Made by a program: the position numbers and the translations under genes
DNA from: Nitrososphaerales archaeon
Lineage (GTDB): Archaea; Thermoproteota; Nitrososphaeria; Nitrososphaerales; Nitrososphaeraceae
Assembly: GCA_025451315.1 (NCBI GenBank)
Contig: JANWKP010000153.1
Coordinates: 1 to 44,776 of the forward strand
Length of the DNA: 44,776 bases
Reading direction: 5' to 3'
Shown: in pieces, positions 25,694-33,973 of the stretch
How the letters are laid out: each line of letters opens with the position of its first letter
Numbering within the stretch: the first letter of the stretch is position 1
Notes under the pieces: model-generated
Told to the model about the DNA's origin: nothing
Database searches by the model: none
Seen by the model: only the letters and a program-made list of their open reading frames with translations

Positions 25694-27412
25694 TTGGTAA
25701 GATTTATCAATAGTAAACTCCGACCATTAAATTTGTATCTATTAATGTCAAACACATTGGAAAAGACCTATAAATGGAAAACATTAGAGCATAACGGAGT
25801 AGCTTTTCCTCCTAATTACATTTTAAAAGGTATTAGTATTAAGATAAATAATGAAAGATTAGCACTTAATAACGAACAAGAAGAAATAGTCTATGCATGG
25901 GCTAAAAAGAAGGATACCCATTATATTAAAGATGTTATTTTTCAAAATAATTTCATGAATGATTTTAAAAAAGTATTACCAACTAGATTCCACAATATGA
26001 ATTATATAAATGAAATTGATTTTTCAGAAGCCTTTAGCCTCGTTGATGAGGAAATTAAACACAAAATAAGAGAGAAAGAAACAATCCAAAGTTTAAGTAA
26101 AGAAGAAAAGAAGAAGTTATTAGATGTAAAAAAACAAGAAAGAGAAAGACTAAAGAATTTTTATGGAAAGGCGTATGTTGATGGATTAGAAGTAGAAGTT
26201 GCCAACTGGTTAGTAGAACCTCCTGGTTTATTCATGGGAAGAGGATTACATCCACTTCGGGGAAGATGGAAACCAAGAGTGGTTCCTCAGGATGTTATTT
26301 TGAATTTAGGTGAAGACGTACCTGTTCCTGAGGGGACATGGAAAAATATAGTTCATGATCATTCATCAACGTGGTTAGCAACTTGGACAGAAAAATTGAC
26401 TGACAAGAGAAAATATGTTTGGTTACATGATTCAGCTTTTTTAAGACAAAATAATGATAAAGAAAAATACGACAAAGCTAAAAACCTCGAAAAATATGCA
26501 AACATGGTTCAGAAAGAGATCATAAACAGAATGATTACGTCAAAAGATGTAAATCAACGTAAAATAGCAACAGTTTGTTATTTGATCCTTAAATTAGCTA
26601 TGAGAGTAGGTGATGAAAAAGATAAAGATGAAGCAGATACTGTGGGTGCTTCTACATTGAGAGTGGAACATGTAAAATTTCCAGAAAAAGATGGTAAGAA
26701 GTATATCGAACTTAATTTTTTAGGAAAAGATAGTGTCCCATGGCAAAAAACGTTGGAAATAAATTCAGAAGACACGAGAGGCTTATATAATAATCTTCTG
26801 TTGTTTATGAGAGACAAAGGACACAATAGTGAAATTTTTGATAACATTAATTCCTCGAAGGTTAACGCATTTTTAAGAAAAATAGATACAAAAAAAGTGC
26901 CAGGTTTAACTGCAAAAGTATTTAGGACTTACCTTGCAACAAAAATAGTAAAAGAAGCCTTAAAAAATCCACCTCTTAATGTAAATTCAGAATCATCAGA
27001 ACCTAAAAAAATTTATGTAGCCAAAATTGCAAATCTAAAAGCAGCGATCGCTTGTAATCATAAGAAAGGAATTGATCCAAATAACCCTGCGAGTAAGAAG
27101 GCATTAGAAAGATTTGCAGAATCGATAACCAAAAAGGAAGAGGCAATTAAAAAAATAAATAATGATATATTGTCTAATAATTGGAATACAGAAAAACAGA
27201 AAAACAAACTAAAATATAGAATGGAGAAAATTCAGTACCAGTTAAAACTACAAAAAGAAACTCGTGATTATAATTTGGGTACGTCTTTAAGAAATTATAT
27301 TGATCCTAGGATCATGAAAACTTGGTTAGATTATGTAGGGCTAGATTGGAAAAAGGTTTATACTACTACTTTACAGCGAAAATTTAGATGGATTGAATTA
27401 TCATATAGGTAA
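25694..27412 (+). CDS. top1B: DNA topoisomerase IB (eukaryote-like)
   Basis: Nicks one DNA strand through a 3'-phosphotyrosine and relaxes supercoils of either sign. All five active-site residues of the eukaryotic family are in place: Arg in KLAMRVGDEKDKDEADT, Lys in FLGKDSV, Arg in KVFRTYLAT, His in AIACNHKK and Tyr in LRNYIDPRI. The N-terminal core (KWKTLEHNGVAFPP) and a coiled linker (about residues 455-520) resemble human Top1 without its N-terminal tail. The track start is TTG 25694; the ATG at 25745 (MSNTLEKTYKW) is more likely, giving 555 aa. This enzyme is a marker of Thaumarchaeota. Confidence 0.95.
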   Translation: MVRFINSKLRPLNLYLLMSNTLEKTYKWKTLEHNGVAFPPNYILKGISIKINNERLALNNEQEEIVYAWAKKKDTHYIKDVIFQNNFMNDFKKVLPTRFHNMNYINEIDFSEAFSLVDEEIKHKIREKETIQSLSKEEKKKLLDVKKQERERLKNFYGKAYVDGLEVEVANWLVEPPGLFMGRGLHPLRGRWKPRVVPQDVILNLGEDVPVPEGTWKNIVHDHSSTWLATWTEKLTDKRKYVWLHDSAFLRQNNDKEKYDKAKNLEKYANMVQKEIINRMITSKDVNQRKIATVCYLILKLAMRVGDEKDKDEADTVGASTLRVEHVKFPEKDGKKYIELNFLGKDSVPWQKTLEINSEDTRGLYNNLLLFMRDKGHNSEIFDNINSSKVNAFLRKIDTKKVPGLTAKVFRTYLATKIVKEALKNPPLNVNSESSEPKKIYVAKIANLKAAIACNHKKGIDPNNPASKKALERFAESITKKEEAIKKINNDILSNNWNTEKQKNKLKYRMEKIQYQLKLQKETRDYNLGTSLRNYIDPRIMKTWLDYVGLDWKKVYTTTLQRKFRWIELSYR

Positions 27413-27526
27413 TTTGACTTAAAATATTGAAATCTTTTATTATTTAATTTATATTAAAAATAGAAAAGCTACAGTATTTTTTATTCGTTATTAATTTAAA
27501 AAGTTTGAGAAATTAAAATATTAATA

Positions 27527-27540
27527 GAATATATATAACA
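27527..27540 (+). promoter_or_regulatory. TATA box of tRNA-Met
   Basis: agaatatatataac lies about 40 nt before the mature tRNA 5' end, allowing a short 5' leader that RNase P removes. Confidence 0.45.
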
Positions 27541-27574
27541 TTTGAAATAACAGGAATGAAACGCTGCTGAGCTT

Positions 27575-27649
27575 GCCGGAGTGGCTCAGCTTGGTTAGAG
27601 CGTTCGACTCATAATCGAAAGGTCGCGGGCTCGAATCCCGCCTCCGGCA
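27575..27649 (+). tRNA. tRNA-Met (CAT), elongator type, no intron
   Basis: A complete 75-nt cloverleaf: acceptor GCCGGAG/CTCCGGC with discriminator A, D arm GCTC-AGCTTGGTTA-GAGC, anticodon arm TTCGA-CTCATAA-TCGAA, variable loop AGGTC, and T arm GCGGG-CTCGAAT-CCCGC. The anticodon stem lacks the three G-C pairs of initiator tRNA, so it is elongator Met. tRNA-Ile2 with a modified C34 also reads CAT and cannot be fully excluded. CCA is not encoded. Confidence 0.92.
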
Positions 27650-27860
27650 TTGGGTCTACTTATATTCTGCGACAACAAGAAATATGAATAAAGATAAAAC
27701 TAATTGAAGAATTCTGTTGTTCTCAGAAAATATAAAAAAACTAATATATTATATTTAGTATTTTCATTCTCGACGTGATGAAATATCATTAAATTAGATA
27801 ACTTGAAGTCATATTATTTATATAACTGAAATAGCGGATAGTGAAAATGGATAAAACAGG

Positions 27861-28526
27861 TTGATACCAAAAAGTAAAAAATTTGTATTATTAATAGTTA
27901 TATTTATAATTTTATCTTTTTTAGTTACTGTTAAAGCAACAAATAACATTGATAATTTAATCTCTGATTTTTTCTTTCAACTAGGAGGAAATCCTACTAT
28001 GGATATGTTTATGATTATTGTCTCTTCAATAGGTGACTTATTTACTATGTTAATTATAGGAATGATCTTAACTGTAATAAAAAGAACGAGAAAAATTGGC
28101 TTGATTTTTCTAATATCCATTGTAGTCCTATCTATATCTATAATGTATCTTAAACCCTTAATTAATCGGACATCACCTCTCGAACACTATATTCCGCAAT
28201 ATCAGGTACCTGCCAACTATACTATTGAAAAAGATAGCATGATGCCCTTTGCACAAAATTTATCCTTTCCCTCAAATCATGTTGCACGGAATACTGCTTT
28301 TATAATAATTATTGGATATTGGTTTAGTTTTGTTAAAAACAATACATGGCTTGGAAAATTATTATGGACCTTTCCTGTATTGATAGGTTTGAGTAGACTA
28401 TACCTTCTCTATAATTATTTTTTTGACATATTAGGAGGAGTATTATACGGCATGATAATTGCAGTAGCCCTCGTTAACGTATTGAAATTGAAGGAGTCAT
28501 TTACAACAAATAAATTTAACACCTAG
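27861..28526 (+). CDS. PAP2-superfamily membrane protein with altered active site
   Basis: A 221-aa protein with about six transmembrane helices and the layout of type 2 phosphatidic acid or polyprenyl-diphosphate phosphatases. The three signature motifs are present but changed. C1 reads KPLINRTSP, C2 reads FPSNHVARN (normally PSGH), and C3 reads SRLYLLYNYFFDILGG, where the nucleophilic His of SRx5H is Asn. A conventional phosphohydrolase mechanism is therefore unlikely. TTG start at 27861; an ATG 14 nt upstream runs into a stop. It stands alone, between tRNA-Met and a convergent hypothetical gene. Confidence 0.8.
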   Translation: MIPKSKKFVLLIVIFIILSFLVTVKATNNIDNLISDFFFQLGGNPTMDMFMIIVSSIGDLFTMLIIGMILTVIKRTRKIGLIFLISIVVLSISIMYLKPLINRTSPLEHYIPQYQVPANYTIEKDSMMPFAQNLSFPSNHVARNTAFIIIIGYWFSFVKNNTWLGKLLWTFPVLIGLSRLYLLYNYFFDILGGVLYGMIIAVALVNVLKLKESFTTNKFNT

Positions 28527-28536
28527 AAAATCATCC

Positions 28537-28866
28537 TTATGCATTTTTTGTATATTCAGAGTTTATTATAATCCATCCAAAATGTTTTGTATCATGGATA
28601 TATCTAATTTCTCTCATCTTTGTTTTTATTTTTCGTTGTCTCAATTGAGAAGTAAATTCAGATTGAAGAGTATAGCCAATTTTTCTTGCTAAGTTATTAT
28701 TGTCTTCTTTTCTTGGTAATAGAATTCTATAACTAAAATCATTAGTGCTTAATAATTTATGGTAATCAAGGATCATGGTATCACAGACAGATTTTACTTG
28801 TTCTAAATTATCTAGTACCAGAGTTTTTTTTACTGGAAAATCTCTCCAAAATGAAGAACTTGACAT
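28537..28866 (-). CDS. Hypothetical protein downstream of sufU
   Basis: A 109-aa basic protein (MSSSSFWRDFPVKKTLVLDN, later SQLRQRKIKTKMREIRYIHD and a final beta-like FGWIIINSEY). The pattern suggests a small alpha/beta domain that could bind nucleic acid. No family is recognised. It lies 54 nt after the sufU stop on the same strand and may be co-transcribed with sufS-sufU. Convergent with the PAP2 gene (10-nt gap). Confidence 0.65.
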   Translation of the reverse strand: MSSSSFWRDFPVKKTLVLDNLEQVKSVCDTMILDYHKLLSTNDFSYRILLPRKEDNNNLARKIGYTLQSEFTSQLRQRKIKTKMREIRYIHDTKHFGWIIINSEYTKNA

Positions 28867-28920
28867 AAGGAAAGGATAATTTAGTTTTCAAAAAAGATTA
28901 TGATTTAAATTAAAACAACT

Positions 28921-29349
28921 TTAGAAAAGATTAGAATCTTTTTCCATTTCTTCAGCTGTATTAGGCTCTTTGTCAGTATAATATTTGACCATTCCCATCT
29001 TTAAGACCTTTAAAGATAGTAAGGCACATTTTATCCTTGCAGGGCCTAAGTTAGTTAATCCAATATTTTCTAATATGTCATCTTTGGATATATCTTTAGC
29101 TGTAGTCAAAGGCTTATCCATAACCATCTCAGTTAGCATAGATGCACTAGCTTGGCTAATAGCACATCCCTTGCCATCGAATTTAATATCTTTAATTTGT
29201 CCTTCTACTACATTGAGATAAATATCAATTTGATCACCACATAGGGGATTGCTATCGTGGATGACAACATCTGCATTATCAATCTTTCCTTTATTTCTAG
29301 GATTTCGATAATGATCTAGAATAATTTCTCTATAAATATCATCACTCAA
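28921..29349 (-). CDS. sufU: SufU-type Fe-S cluster scaffold / sulfur acceptor
   Basis: A 142-aa IscU-fold protein with the three conserved cysteines in NPLCGDQID (about residue 37, with the neighbouring Asp), GKGCAISQASASML (about residue 62) and ARIKCALLSLKVL (about residue 107). It accepts persulfide from SufS and passes sulfur on for cluster assembly. The inter-Cys spacing is the SufU type rather than the IscU type, and no LPPVK motif is seen. Its ATG overlaps the sufS stop by 4 nt, so the pair is translated together. Confidence 0.9.
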   Translation of the reverse strand: MSDDIYREIILDHYRNPRNKGKIDNADVVIHDSNPLCGDQIDIYLNVVEGQIKDIKFDGKGCAISQASASMLTEMVMDKPLTTAKDISKDDILENIGLTNLGPARIKCALLSLKVLKMGMVKYYTDKEPNTAEEMEKDSNLF

Positions 29350-30590
29350 AGTTGAAACAGTCTAATAGCTTCGCCTAACGCATTAATAAAGATATTGATC
29401 TCTTCTTTCGTATTGTAAATATAGAAACTAATCCTGGATGTTGCAGATACATCTAGCTTTTCCATTAACACTTGGGCACAATGGTGACCAGAACGAATTG
29501 CAATGGCGTGTTCATTTAAAATAGTAGCCAAATCATGAGGATGGATATCACCTAAATTAAAGGATATAATTCCTCCACGGTTTTGTAGGTTAATATCTCC
29601 GTATAGTTTCATTTGTTTAAGTTCAGACATCTTTTCTATTGCGTATTTTGTTAACTCAATTTCATGGTTTCTGATATGATCCATCCCTATTTCATTCAGA
29701 TAATCTAAAGCAGAACTAAAACCAATAACATCAGCTATATTTGGAGTACCTGCCTCAAATTTATAAGGTAAATCATTAAAGAATGTGTTTTCTTTATGTA
29801 CTTCTTTAATCATATCACCTCCACATAAAAATGGGTCCATTTCTTCTAGGATTTTTTTTTTCCCATACAAAATTCCAACTCCTGTGGGTCCTAACATTTT
29901 ATGAGCGGAAAAAGCGAGAAAGTCACAATCCAGAGAGGTGACATCTGTTGTTAAATGAGGAACAGACTGAGCACCATCAACAAATACAGGAATGTTATAA
30001 GTATGGGCTAAGTCTATGATCTTCTTGATTGGTATAATATTGCCAAGTGCATTAGACATATGACATAAAGAAATTAATTTGGCATTATTATGATTATTAA
30101 GATAAAATTCTAATTCATTTAAGTTTAAATTGCCAGTTTCATCAATTTTTAAATATTTTATTTCGGCATTTTTTTCTTTCGCTAATATTTGCCAAGGAAC
30201 AATATTGCTATGATGTTCTTGTTCGGATAGAATTATTAGGTCTCCTTTTTTAATATTCTGTCTACCCCAACTGTAGGATACTAAATTTATTGCTTCAGTA
30301 GCATTGCGAGTAAAAATTATTTCTTGAGGAGAATTTGCATTGATAAACTTACATACTTTTTTTCTTGTTAATTCATAAGCATTAGTAGCTTCTTCTGCTA
30401 TATCATAAACAGCTCTATGTATATTAGAATTATATAAAGAATAATAATCCACGATTTTATTTATAACTGATAATGGTTTTTGGGTGGTTGATGCATTATC
30501 GAGATACACGAATGGCTTGCCATTAATTTTGCGAGTCAGAATTGGAAAATCTTTACGTATTTTATTCGTTTCCAACTCGGATGATTGCAT
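29346..30590 (-). CDS. sufS: Cysteine desulfurase SufS
   Basis: PLP enzyme that strips sulfur from L-cysteine and holds it as a persulfide. The 414-aa class V aminotransferase-fold protein has the PLP lysine in AFSAHKMLGPTGVG (about residue 231), the N-terminal FVYLDNASTTQKP, the EHHSNIVPW motif, and the active Cys in AIRSGHHCAQVLM (about residue 370). The length matches SufS (about 405-415). Followed by sufU with a 4-nt overlap. It starts from ATG at 30590. Confidence 0.95.
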   Translation of the reverse strand: MQSSELETNKIRKDFPILTRKINGKPFVYLDNASTTQKPLSVINKIVDYYSLYNSNIHRAVYDIAEEATNAYELTRKKVCKFINANSPQEIIFTRNATEAINLVSYSWGRQNIKKGDLIILSEQEHHSNIVPWQILAKEKNAEIKYLKIDETGNLNLNELEFYLNNHNNAKLISLCHMSNALGNIIPIKKIIDLAHTYNIPVFVDGAQSVPHLTTDVTSLDCDFLAFSAHKMLGPTGVGILYGKKKILEEMDPFLCGGDMIKEVHKENTFFNDLPYKFEAGTPNIADVIGFSSALDYLNEIGMDHIRNHEIELTKYAIEKMSELKQMKLYGDINLQNRGGIISFNLGDIHPHDLATILNEHAIAIRSGHHCAQVLMEKLDVSATSRISFYIYNTKEEINIFINALGEAIRLFQL

Positions 30591-30690
30591 TATACTAATT
30601 ATTATTATTATAGCAGTAAATATAAATGGATGGAAGGAAAATAAAAATTGCCATTATTTCTCATAGTAATATCTTGGATAACTTGTAATA

Positions 30691-31134
30691 TTACCTTTTC
30701 TTGCTGGTCCAATACGTTCCTCCTTCTTTTTTCCATTTTAAGTAATCGTGTATCAAAAGTTTGTGATCAAATGCAATTTCTATTTCATCTATTTTATTAA
30801 TTGGAATCCATGAAATTTCGTGGGCGTCATCGCGTGCAGTAGGGATTCCTCTTATGACTAATACTATAAAGACAACGGTCATTATGTGTCCCCTTGGATC
30901 TCTGGTTGGGTCAGAATATACCCCTAGAATGTCAATCGGATGAACCTCTAATGATGTTTCTTCATACACTTCTCTAACAATAGCATCTTCGATGGTTTCT
31001 CCTTCATTTACAAAACCTCCAGGTAATGCAAATTGATTTTTAAATGGATAGTTCTTTCGCTTGACGAATAATAGTGAAGAAGACTTTTGAATAATAGCAT
31101 CAACCGTAGGAACAGGATTTTTATAGACTTTCAA
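30691..31134 (-). CDS. Nudix hydrolase, ADP-ribose-pyrophosphatase-like
   Basis: A 147-aa protein with the Nudix box GFVNEGETIEDAIVREVYEE then TSL (about residues 41-63). The usual final Gly is Ser, a common, tolerated variant in this subfamily. Upstream are VDAIIQKSSSLLFVKR and FALPGGF, typical of ADP-ribose or 8-oxo-dGTP type members, and a DPRGHIMTVVFIV strand follows. Substrate unknown. It is divergent from the 80-aa Cys-rich gene and appears to share one symmetrical TATATATA region with it. Confidence 0.85.
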   Translation of the reverse strand: MKVYKNPVPTVDAIIQKSSSLLFVKRKNYPFKNQFALPGGFVNEGETIEDAIVREVYEETSLEVHPIDILGVYSDPTRDPRGHIMTVVFIVLVIRGIPTARDDAHEISWIPINKIDEIEIAFDHKLLIHDYLKWKKEGGTYWTSKKR

Positions 31135-31158
31135 GAGCTTCTCTCATTGACAATTGAA

Positions 31159-31170
31159 AATAATATATAT
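31159..31170. promoter_or_regulatory. Shared divergent TATA element
   Basis: ataatatatatg lies 22-33 nt from the ATG of the 80-aa gene (31192, plus) and 25-36 nt from the ATG of the Nudix gene (31134, minus). The symmetric TATATATA could serve transcription in both directions from one place. Confidence 0.4.
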
Positions 31171-31191
31171 GTTTAACCAAATTATTTATAC

Positions 31192-31434
31192 ATGCAGTTA
31201 TTATGGAGAGAACCTTGGTTAAAACCCTTGATAGATTACGATATTGATTCTGAAAATTGTAGCTTATGTAAAGGAAAATTCGACGATATATCTTTCGTCA
31301 CCTCATGTGAATTCTGTGTTATAGGTATTATGCATGACAAATGTGCTAATTTACACATATTAGAAAGTCATATATCCGAATTAAATACAAAAATCTTACA
31401 ACATAAAGAGAAACCACTACATGATTTTCAATAA
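31192..31434 (+). CDS. Small Cys/His zinc-finger-like protein (80 aa)
   Basis: A protein with three metal-ligand pairs, CSLCKGKFDDI, CEFCVIGIMHDKC and a C-terminal His (LHILESHISEL), resembling a RING/B-box-like or treble-clef zinc site. About residues 24-56 form the metal domain, and the C-terminal half is a helix. I cannot name the family. A leaderless promoter is well placed. Its 3' end lies 21 nt before the IS target duplication, so the insertion did not disrupt it. Confidence 0.75.
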   Translation: MQLLWREPWLKPLIDYDIDSENCSLCKGKFDDISFVTSCEFCVIGIMHDKCANLHILESHISELNTKILQHKEKPLHDFQ

Positions 31435-31455
31435 AATTCTTTTTTATAATAATTA

Positions 31456-31464
31456 TTAATTATC
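31456..31464. repeat. Left target-site duplication of the IS
   Basis: ttaattatc immediately left of the IS, identical to the 9 nt at 32406-32414. Its reverse complement, GATAATTAA, also provides the last two codons and the stop of the transposase. Confidence 0.85.
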
Positions 31465-32277
31465 GGCTGTGTAGAAACCATCACCATAACAACCAACTTC
31501 ACTATTCTGTGAACATTGTATGCTATACATCTCAAAATCAGTTCCCTGTTCTGCATTCTTATCAGCCTGGATGTAATATGTTCCCCCAAATAACCTCTTT
31601 ATGACTGATACAATAGTTTCATCTTTGTTACTCTGGTTGTACAGAATCTTGTTGTATCCACGTTTCATTACCTTTCTGTATCTGCCATGAGTCTTCCATA
31701 TTGGTACATCTTCATATCTTGCAGGCATGATACTCAATCCATGTAGTTTCTTTATTACAAGGACATGGTTATCTTCGCTGTCATATGCTTTATCTGCAAC
31801 AACTACAGATAATGATTTTATTTTTGATATTCTTGTCACAATCGGCTTGAAGTCTATGTTATCATGTCGTGGTGGAGCTCGTCTTACCTTGATGTTACAG
31901 ACTATTTGTTTTAGAACATCTGCGCCAATAGATAATTTAGCATATTTCTTTCTCAATTTGGCTCTATCTGTATAGTATTCTGATGCATGTGTTACCTTGA
32001 ATCCAGTTGAATCTAATCCAGCAAATATGTGTCTTGTACCTGTAAAGAGGATAAAAGATGAAATTATCCTTTCTAATAACACTATAATGATTCTATCAGT
32101 GAATTTCTGTAATGTTGTATAATGTGGTATCTTGGACAACTGGAGAAACAACCTCAAATAGTATGCTTCAACAAGCCAGTCTGTAAACATCCTATAACTC
32201 TTACCTTCATATTGCCTTATTGTAACAAGTACAATGTGTTGCCATACTGTGTAAATGTGATTGCTCTTTCTATGCAA
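31456..32277 (-). CDS. IS5/IS4-superfamily DDE transposase
   Basis: A 273-aa protein with catalytic acidic residues in IFAGLDSTGFKV, VVADKAYDSE and KDETIVSVIKRLFGG. The N-terminus is probably incomplete in the track. The same frame continues upstream of TTG 32277 as KYVRLADQLLRILKHCRIPL without an ATG, back to a TAA. A non-ATG start further upstream or a lost start is therefore possible. The C-terminus reads through the left terminal repeat (GFYTA) and stops in the target-site duplication (D-N-stop). Codon use is slightly less AT-rich than its neighbours. Confidence 0.88.
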   Translation of the reverse strand: MHRKSNHIYTVWQHIVLVTIRQYEGKSYRMFTDWLVEAYYLRLFLQLSKIPHYTTLQKFTDRIIIVLLERIISSFILFTGTRHIFAGLDSTGFKVTHASEYYTDRAKLRKKYAKLSIGADVLKQIVCNIKVRRAPPRHDNIDFKPIVTRISKIKSLSVVVADKAYDSEDNHVLVIKKLHGLSIMPARYEDVPIWKTHGRYRKVMKRGYNKILYNQSNKDETIVSVIKRLFGGTYYIQADKNAEQGTDFEMYSIQCSQNSEVGCYGDGFYTADN

Positions 32278-32405
32278 GTATAATGGAATACGACAATGTT
32301 TGAGAATACGTAATAGTTGATCTGCTAATCTAACATATTTTGATTGTTGTTGTTAATCAATAATTAATGGTAAAATGTTGCTAGTTATGGATGGTTTATA
32401 GAGCC
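31465..32405 (-). mobile_element. Complete insertion sequence, 941 bp, with a 9-bp target duplication
   Basis: Imperfect terminal inverted repeats, GGCTGTGTAGAAACCATCAC... at the left and GGCTCTATAAACCATCCATA... (reverse complement of the right end), bound a single DDE transposase. Exact 9-bp repeats TTAATTATC flank the element. It sits between two convergent genes (80-aa protein and ABC ATPase), a harmless site. The intact duplication and open reading frame suggest recent insertion. The DDE layout and 9-bp duplication suggest an IS5-family (IS903-like) affiliation, tentative without a search. Confidence 0.88.
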
Positions 32406-32414
32406 TTAATTATC
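32406..32414. repeat. Right target-site duplication of the IS
   Basis: ttaattatc directly after the right terminal repeat, identical to 31456-31464. Confidence 0.85.
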
Positions 32415-32487
32415 TACAAGTTGTTTTATCTGATTCTCCTTATCAATATCGATGTTATTATAACAAAAATTTCAAGTTAAAATTAAG

Positions 32488-33318
32488 TCAAAAATCCTTT
32501 AGATTTTTGGCATTCACTTTGAATTTTTTTTCTTGAACCTTTTTTCTTAGTTGAGGGGTAGATGATATTAGATTTTTAGTATATTCATTTTTTGGAGCAA
32601 AAATAATTTCTTTGGTTGTGTTAAACTCGATGATTTTTCCTGCGAACATAATTCCTATTTTGTCTACCAATGCAGAAATTAAAGCAAGATCATGAGAAAT
32701 TAAAATTATACTTATTCCTTTTTCTTTAAGCTTTTTCAATACCTTAATTATTTGTGCCTGAACAAGAACATCTAACGCCGTAGTCGGTTCATCAGCAATA
32801 ATAATATCTGGTTCAAGCAATAACGCTAAAGCAATAACAACTCTTTGTTTCATACCTCCACTTAATTCATGAGGATATTTTTGAAGAACAGATTTCTCTA
32901 ATCCCACATTTTCTAGAATTGTTATTACTTTATTATTATCATATAATTGACCGTGGGATTCAAATAGATCTTTAAACTGGGATTTTATTGGATAAACAGG
33001 ATCTAATGAATTTAGCGCTCCTTGAAAAATAATAGAAATTTTCTTCCATCTAATTTTTGAATCAAATTCTTTATCTGATAACTTTGTTATTTCTTCTCCA
33101 TCTAAAAAAATTCTACCTCCTGTAATTTTACCAGGAGGTGATATATTTCTCATTATTGCAGAAACCATTGTACTTTTTCCACATCCTGATTCTCCAGCAA
33201 TCCCAAGCGATTCACATGATTTTAATTCGATAGATACATTATCAACTGCGTTAATATTTTTATTATGTAAAAAATAGGAGACACTTAGACCAGTTATGAG
33301 TAACTTATTTTCTAACAA
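32488..33318 (-). CDS. Oligopeptide/dipeptide-type ABC transporter ATP-binding protein (orphan)
   Basis: A 276-aa ABC ATPase with Walker A GESGCGKSTM (about residue 41), the Q-loop in IFQGALNSLDP, signature LSGGMKQRV, Walker B IIIADEPTTALD and the H-loop ILISHDLAL. LNSLDPVYPI and the C-terminal NEYTKNLISSTPQL are features of the OppD/DppD subfamily. The C-terminal Cys-containing tail of typical OppD (about 325 aa) is missing. No permease, binding protein or OppF is adjacent, so any partners are elsewhere. Start ATG 33318. Confidence 0.88.
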   Translation of the reverse strand: MLENKLLITGLSVSYFLHNKNINAVDNVSIELKSCESLGIAGESGCGKSTMVSAIMRNISPPGKITGGRIFLDGEEITKLSDKEFDSKIRWKKISIIFQGALNSLDPVYPIKSQFKDLFESHGQLYDNNKVITILENVGLEKSVLQKYPHELSGGMKQRVVIALALLLEPDIIIADEPTTALDVLVQAQIIKVLKKLKEKGISIILISHDLALISALVDKIGIMFAGKIIEFNTTKEIIFAPKNEYTKNLISSTPQLRKKVQEKKFKVNAKNLKDF

Positions 33319-33373
33319 ATCTAATACTTATCAACCCTGAATAAATATATTTTCAATTTTTAGTGCATTTGAG

Positions 33374-33386
33374 CTATATATATATG
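33374..33386 (+). promoter_or_regulatory. TATA box of the NusA-like gene
   Basis: tatatatatatgg-type sequence about 35 nt before the TTG start at 33416, giving a leader of roughly 10 nt. Confidence 0.4.
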
Positions 33387-33415
33387 GACCAACAAGCATT
33401 ATTGATCGAGAATAG

Positions 33416-33922
33416 TTGAAAACTCCTATTTGTTCTTTTGATGCTAAAACAGGAATTTTATGTTCAAGATGTGAATCCAAATTAAAAACTGGTCACCTGA
33501 CAGGAGGAGATATTGAGGCTTCGATGAAATTGACTGTATTAGCTGATAAAAACAATATAATTGATAAATTTGTACTAGTAGGAGCTCACAAAATTGATGA
33601 AGAACTAGTGCTAATACTCCCCACTTCAGATATTAGTATATTACGTTCAAATTTGGAATTATTAAATTATATAAAAAAGGAGTTTAACAACGGTGTTTGG
33701 TTCATTGAAAGTGGTGCAACGGAGAGAAGATTTATTGAAAATTTAATATTCCCAGTTAAGATTGCTTCCATCAATTTAGTCTGGCTTCCTGATGGGAACA
33801 AACTGACAAAAATAATAATCTCTAACAAGAAAAATCAAAATATAAAAATTAACACCAATCTAATTACTAAAATTGCAAAAGAAATGAGAAATATAGAATT
33901 ACTTGTCGAGTATATCGATTAA
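33416..33922 (+). CDS. Zinc-ribbon NusA-like RNA-binding protein
   Basis: A 168-aa protein starting KTPICSFDAKTGILCSRCES (CxnCxxC zinc knuckle). This is the N-terminus of a widespread archaeal NusA-related family, followed by a helical part and a KH-like alpha/beta region (LVWLPDGNKLTKIIISNKK). It likely binds RNA near RNA polymerase or the ribosome; the precise role is not known to me. TTG start. It lies 51 nt before aspS on the same strand and is probably co-transcribed. Confidence 0.75.
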   Translation: MKTPICSFDAKTGILCSRCESKLKTGHLTGGDIEASMKLTVLADKNNIIDKFVLVGAHKIDEELVLILPTSDISILRSNLELLNYIKKEFNNGVWFIESGATERRFIENLIFPVKIASINLVWLPDGNKLTKIIISNKKNQNIKINTNLITKIAKEMRNIELLVEYID

Positions 33923-33973
33923 GTATACTAAATATGGAAAAAATGAAATAAACCATATTCGATATAGATTTAA

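Noticed and set aside
25694-25744. N-terminal 17-residue extension of topoisomerase IB from TTG
   Set aside because: ATG 25745 is the first ATG and gives a family-like N-terminus. The extension is not like known members.
27575-27649. Initiator tRNA-Met
   Set aside because: The anticodon stem lacks the run of G-C pairs typical of initiators, and the acceptor starts with a G1-C72 pair.
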